Part shown: positions 60,280 through 64,000 of the stretch, piece after piece
How positions within the stretch are numbered: position 1 is the stretch's first letter
How the letters are laid out: every line of letters begins with the position of its first letter
Assembly: GCF_921293095.1 (NCBI RefSeq)
Contig: NC_060249.1
Location: forward strand, 80,053,907 to 80,117,906
From: Ischnura elegans
Lineage: Eukaryota; Arthropoda; Insecta; Odonata; Coenagrionidae
Reading direction: 5' to 3'
DNA length: 64,000 bases
Notes under the pieces: generated by a model
Told to the model about the DNA's origin: nothing
The model's input: the letters and a program-made list of their open reading frames with translations, nothing else
Database searches by the model: none
Position numbers and translations under genes: made by a program

Positions 60280-60533
60280 TTTAGGCACAACTAATAGTGG
60301 GGGTTCTGGGGACTATGGAATACAGGAGGTGCTGGTGCCCTCCCCCAGAAAATTGTTAAGATAAATGGTCCAAAATGGTGAGTTTTACGGCTTTCTGAGG
60401 GATATTTTATTAATCCTTGCACTATTCCATAAGAAATATTTATCCAATAAAGTTAAATGGATTAAATTTTGAAATTTCTCTGAGTTCTGGGGGGGGGGGT
60501 TAATCCCCCAAAACCCCCCTTGCTACGCCACTG
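60280..60533. mobile_element. hAT-like MITE relic
   Basis: The right end is TTGCTACGCCACTGC with G and C runs just inside (60488-60520). A CAGTGGCAAACTGAAGGGGG end lies at 60161, but pairing of the two ends and a target duplication were not established. Confidence 0.5.
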
Positions 60534-60769
60534 CTCATCTTAGTTTTGCACTTTTTAATTTTGGGAAATACATTTTTTATTGGTAACGACCAATTTGCAC
60601 CTTGAGGACCATTAGCGTGGATGCTGATGCACATCATAAAAACTATGTCAGGATGCTGACACATTGAATTTTCCACAGACGGCACACATGTCTGGTTTAC
60701 ACATATGTAATGATTGTAGTCATTGTAGTAGTAGTGGGCACCACCAAGCAGTCATCATCAACTGGTTTC

Positions 60770-61095
60770 CCCCCACCTGGCACGTCCCAAACTTCAAAGT
60801 TGTCTCCAACTCCTCCTGTCCTATGCCTCCTCCTTGTTTTCCATGTCTCTTCTTTTTACTCTCACTTCATCTGCAGTCTTCTTCATCGTCTTCTATTTTC
60901 TCCTTCCACTGTTACCCTCGACATTTGTATTTAAAATATCCTTCTCTCTAAAAACCTGTTCTATTCGATTCCCCCTTTCTCTTTTTTATAGTTCTCAATA
61001 ATGTTCTTTCCTCCCCAACTATTTCTAGCACTTCCTCATTCCTTACTTTATCCACCCACTTCACTCTCTCCAGCCTCATCCACATCTCAAAAGCT
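60770..61095 (-). pseudogene. RTE-like reverse-transcriptase C-terminus, decayed
   Basis: The minus strand reads AFEMWMRLERVKWVDKVRNE and then EVLEIVGEERTLLRTIKKRKG (61090-60970), the conserved C-terminal block of arthropod RTE/endonuclease-RT elements. Frames break after about 60960, but GRRRLQMK-like sequence continues to about 60850. Confidence 0.72.
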
Positions 61096-61207
61096 CACCA
61101 AGTAGGCGACACTGAATGCGAGTCCACACCGAGATAAATTTAAGATTTTCCAGAATATATTCGGTACTAGAATAACAGCTCAAAATTTAATAGTATTTTT
61201 GCACTTC

Positions 61208-61498
61208 TCAATCCTTGCCAATCGATTTATAATCGTTGGTGGCTAAGACCACCGGCGTGAACTCCGTGCCGGGGTTCTCGACGCTACTAATGAGCCCGGA
61301 TTCCACCGCCATCGAATTTTTACTGCCAGCGCCCACATCTAGGTTGCAGAGCATTTTATAGAGGTGATAAAAGGTTGAAATCATTTTCATCAAGAAAGGA
61401 AAAGGGAAGTAAGCAGGGATGCCAATCGAAATTAAAACGAAAGTCAAAACCAGTAAAATTTCAATAGTTTCGTTCCCGTGAGCGAAATGTGTAAACAA
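61208..61498 (-). other. Unassigned frame with a membrane-like segment
   Basis: It is open for 96 codons with a hydrophobic stretch (TIEILLVLTFVLISIGIPAY) and a polar end (ENPGTEFTPVVLATNDYKS). It is not recognised as a host gene, and could be a repeat-derived frame or a single exon. Confidence 0.2.
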
Positions 61499-62989
61499 AA
61501 TTAAAAATAATTAAACCCGGGGAGCTGAACTAAGAGTCGAAACGAAATCGGAGTCAAAAATGATTCGGGTCGATACGAAACTAAACCTCTGGGGCGAAAT
61601 GAACAACAGATTATGTTTCGCACTGGAGGGACAGCGTGCTTCACCTTCGAACAGTTTATTTTCGACCAACACACCGAGTACGAAATATTATCACAGAGTA
61701 TAATATACTCTGTGGTATGGTTGAATGAAGTAGAGGTTCGGCCCACCGCCATTTCATGCATGGGGCACTCATATTTTTACCACAAACAAGAGAACGGTGA
61801 ACACAAACTGGCCATTCGATTTTTAAGCTCAATGTTTTAACCTCTGTATATTCTGTCATAAAATGTGTAGAAACTATTCCCTTTTATCTCCTTCCTCGCA
61901 ACATTTGGGATGGAACTTAACTATGAGCAGCGGAATTTCGAGTAATTTATTTTTGTTCCTGGGGTAAAGTTTCGCCCGTATTTTCCTCTCCCTCCAGGTT
62001 GAAACGAAACATTTTTGCTTCGTTTCAGGAAGTAGTTTTGGGGGTGGCGGCTCACTACTTTCCGTTACGCCTTTCCGATATTCACTACAAATCAGTGATA
62101 AAGTGAATGGTTGGTGAAGTGATTTTTATATAGCTTTTACAAATATCTTTAAACATTGTTCGTTGAGCTGGTAAAATGAAAACTTGCATTGGAGAGCCAC
62201 TTAAATTATCACCACCTTTTCTATCATTCCAAGAATTATGGGAGGCAGCTGCCCCCCCGATCCCTCATAATCCCCCCCCCCCCCCTGTTTAGCGCTCTAT
62301 CCGACGGATGGAGTCCTTTACACAGCACTAAACGGGCTTCTGTAAAACCTGGCCCCACGTCACAACAACCCGATCCTCCAAGGCAATCGTAACCTTATCC
62401 GCTGGAACACGATAGAATTTCTTCCGATTGCCTAGATCTCTATTTTTCATTCCAGCCAGAAGCGGCCCACTTCGTCCTGATGACGGTGCGGGATTTCCCT
62501 GTGCCATTCCTTCCATCCCTATCCTCACCCCAGAGGCGTCGGCCGGCTCCTTATCGCGGCGGCGCATCCTTCCATTTATTTCCTTCCTCGCCACACCCCT
62601 ACCGCGGATGACTACCCTATGAGTTTTGGTATTTGGTTCCCAGACCTCGTGCGTTGTACCCTTCAAAGGACCCACCCTGGGTCCTCATCCGCAGTGTCAT
62701 TCCACCCTCCAAGCGTGACTGTGAGCGGGGTTGCGTGAACTATGGGGCTGAGAACGAAACAAAAATCAAACTTTTGGGATTAAAGGTGAAATTGAGCTCA
62801 ACGAAAGGAAACAAAATTCGCGAATAGTTTAAAGAGGAAATCGTTGTGAAGCAGTTTACATTAGTTGATCATACGAAAGACTTGCGATTACTTCCGTCGT
62901 AACCAACGAAAAGGAACCGTTTTGAAGGTGAACATATTTGGTCTATTTTTAAAATTTTTCTAGCAAGGTTTTCCTCGAGCATTTTGCGA

Positions 62990-63290
62990 ATCGCCCCGGC
63001 CAAATTTAACAACCCTATTTAATTCATGACATGACCAATTTCCTTTCATTCCATCCATAAACCTCATTCTCTTCCTCTCCCGTCCACGTTAACCTACCAT
63101 CCTTCTTTCCAACACTGTTTTCAGCATGCCTTCTTCACCTCATACTCGCTGCATCCATTCCCTTACTCCTTTTCACCTCTATAAAGTCCCTGTCTTCACT
63201 TATCTTATCCAGCGCTTCCTCTTTCCTTTTCCTCTCCATCCATATCGCATCTATTCTCCTCCATAACTACGCTTTATATATGGCGGACTG
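62990..63290 (-). pseudogene. RTE-like reverse-transcriptase C-terminus, second relic
   Basis: The minus strand reads DAIWMERKRKEEALDKISED (about 63250-63190), then EVKRSKGMDAASMR and, after frame breaks, RKRMRFMDGMKGNWS (about 63085-63040). Order and motifs match the same block as at 60770-61095. Confidence 0.7.
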
Positions 63291-63795
63291 GAAGAAATCT
63301 CAACACCAGATTAGAGGAACATTAAGAGTGCGTTTTAAATAAAAACTTAAAAACATTTTTTAGCCGAACACCTCATCGATCCGCAGCATCAGTGCCATTT
63401 TACCTTGAAGATTTTGGATTTGGAGATGAAAGGACGTAGGATGGACGTTCTGGAGAAGTGGGGAATCATAAAACGGCAAAAGGAAAAGATTGATCTTTCA
63501 AATTTTGTCGAATTTGAACGCCCATCATCTATTCTATCCGTCTTCTTATTATTTATCTATTTACTTCGCTCCTTTCCTCACCTCAAATTTCTTCCTTCTT
63601 TGTATGTACAACACCTTTTATTCCCCTCACCGCTTCCGCAACTAATGACAGATTGTGACCTCAGTCCTTTGTCATTTAACCTTTCTTACACTGCCAACCT
63701 CCTTCCCCTTACACCCTTTTACTACCCCCTCATCCTCTGGACTTGATATATAACAGCGCCGCAGCTGCGGCGGTACTTACTTGTTTTTTCTATTT

Positions 63796-63830
63796 GACCT
63801 GATGATGACTCTAAGCGTCTAAACGCGTTG
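63796..63830 (+). ncRNA. Hammerhead-core-like motif, probable Penelope-like tail
   Basis: CTGATGA (63799-63805), then GAC...GTC (63807-63809 with 63817-63819) as a short stem, then TAAAC (63820-63824) where GAAAC is expected. The one-base change in the core suggests an inactive relic. A GCCGCAGCTGCGGC palindrome lies 35 bp upstream. Confidence 0.35.
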
Positions 63831-64000
63831 TTATTACTACTAAACCAACGGGCAGAAGAATAAGTTTAACCATTTTATTCCGCATGATTTTCCACTCTAC
63901 CACCCAAACAGAGTTGAACTCTATACCCACAGATCGCCTCCAACCTTTTCTCTTCCTCCTTCCTGAGCGACCGCGTTACCTCACGGGAAAGCACTTAAAA

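Overview
This is an arthropod (probably insect) nuclear genome window. It is AT-rich and intron-bearing, with GT-AG splice sites, tRNA-derived SINEs, CR1/L2-like and RTE-like non-LTR retrotransposons, and many small DNA transposons. Bacterial features such as operons, Shine-Dalgarno sites or CRISPR arrays are absent. The species cannot be fixed from the sequence alone.

Only two protein-coding genes can be defended, both on the minus strand in the right third. The first (44609-47564) is a complete six-exon GINS1/PSF1 gene. It predicts 194 aa of the GINS replicative-helicase complex, close to the usual family length of about 196. The second (51397-58863, open at its 5' end) is an adhesion G-protein-coupled receptor. 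Its last exon carries the GPS autoproteolysis motif, tethered agonist and seven membrane segments. Upstream lie four large ectodomain exons that form two tandem copies of one two-exon module (Ig-like plus HRM-like exon, then GAIN-like exon), with identical splice phases at the matching borders. The duplicated module is the most interesting gene feature here, because exon phases would allow either module to be joined to the single receptor exon.

The left two thirds (1 to about 44200) has no recognisable host gene. It is a repeat landscape. At least fifteen 3'-anchored copies of one CR1/L2-like family occur in both orientations and share a TGTAGA-type tail; three retain reverse-transcriptase sequence (28.6-29.5, 29.7-30.7 and 42.6-44.2 kb). 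There are also three SINE types, hAT-like MITEs (three with 8-bp target duplications), a PIF/Harbinger MITE with TTA duplication (42302-42497), a mariner-like element and several long inverted repeats. Notable structures are a perfect 109-bp-arm palindrome (34011-34239), a 2.2-kb terminal-inverted-repeat element that carries palindromic minisatellites and nested palindromes (37671-39876), and CTGANGA...GAAAC motifs that resemble the hammerhead cores found in Penelope-like element tails.

The far right (59-64 kb) again holds repeats: a SINE, an ACAAAA/GCCCGG minisatellite, and two decayed RTE-like reverse-transcriptase C-termini. GC-rich, CpG-containing patches (about 0.83-1.15, 16.4-16.9, 23.4-23.8, 25.45-25.9, 33.4-33.95 and 45.2-45.5 kb) could be promoters or first exons, but no gene model follows from them.
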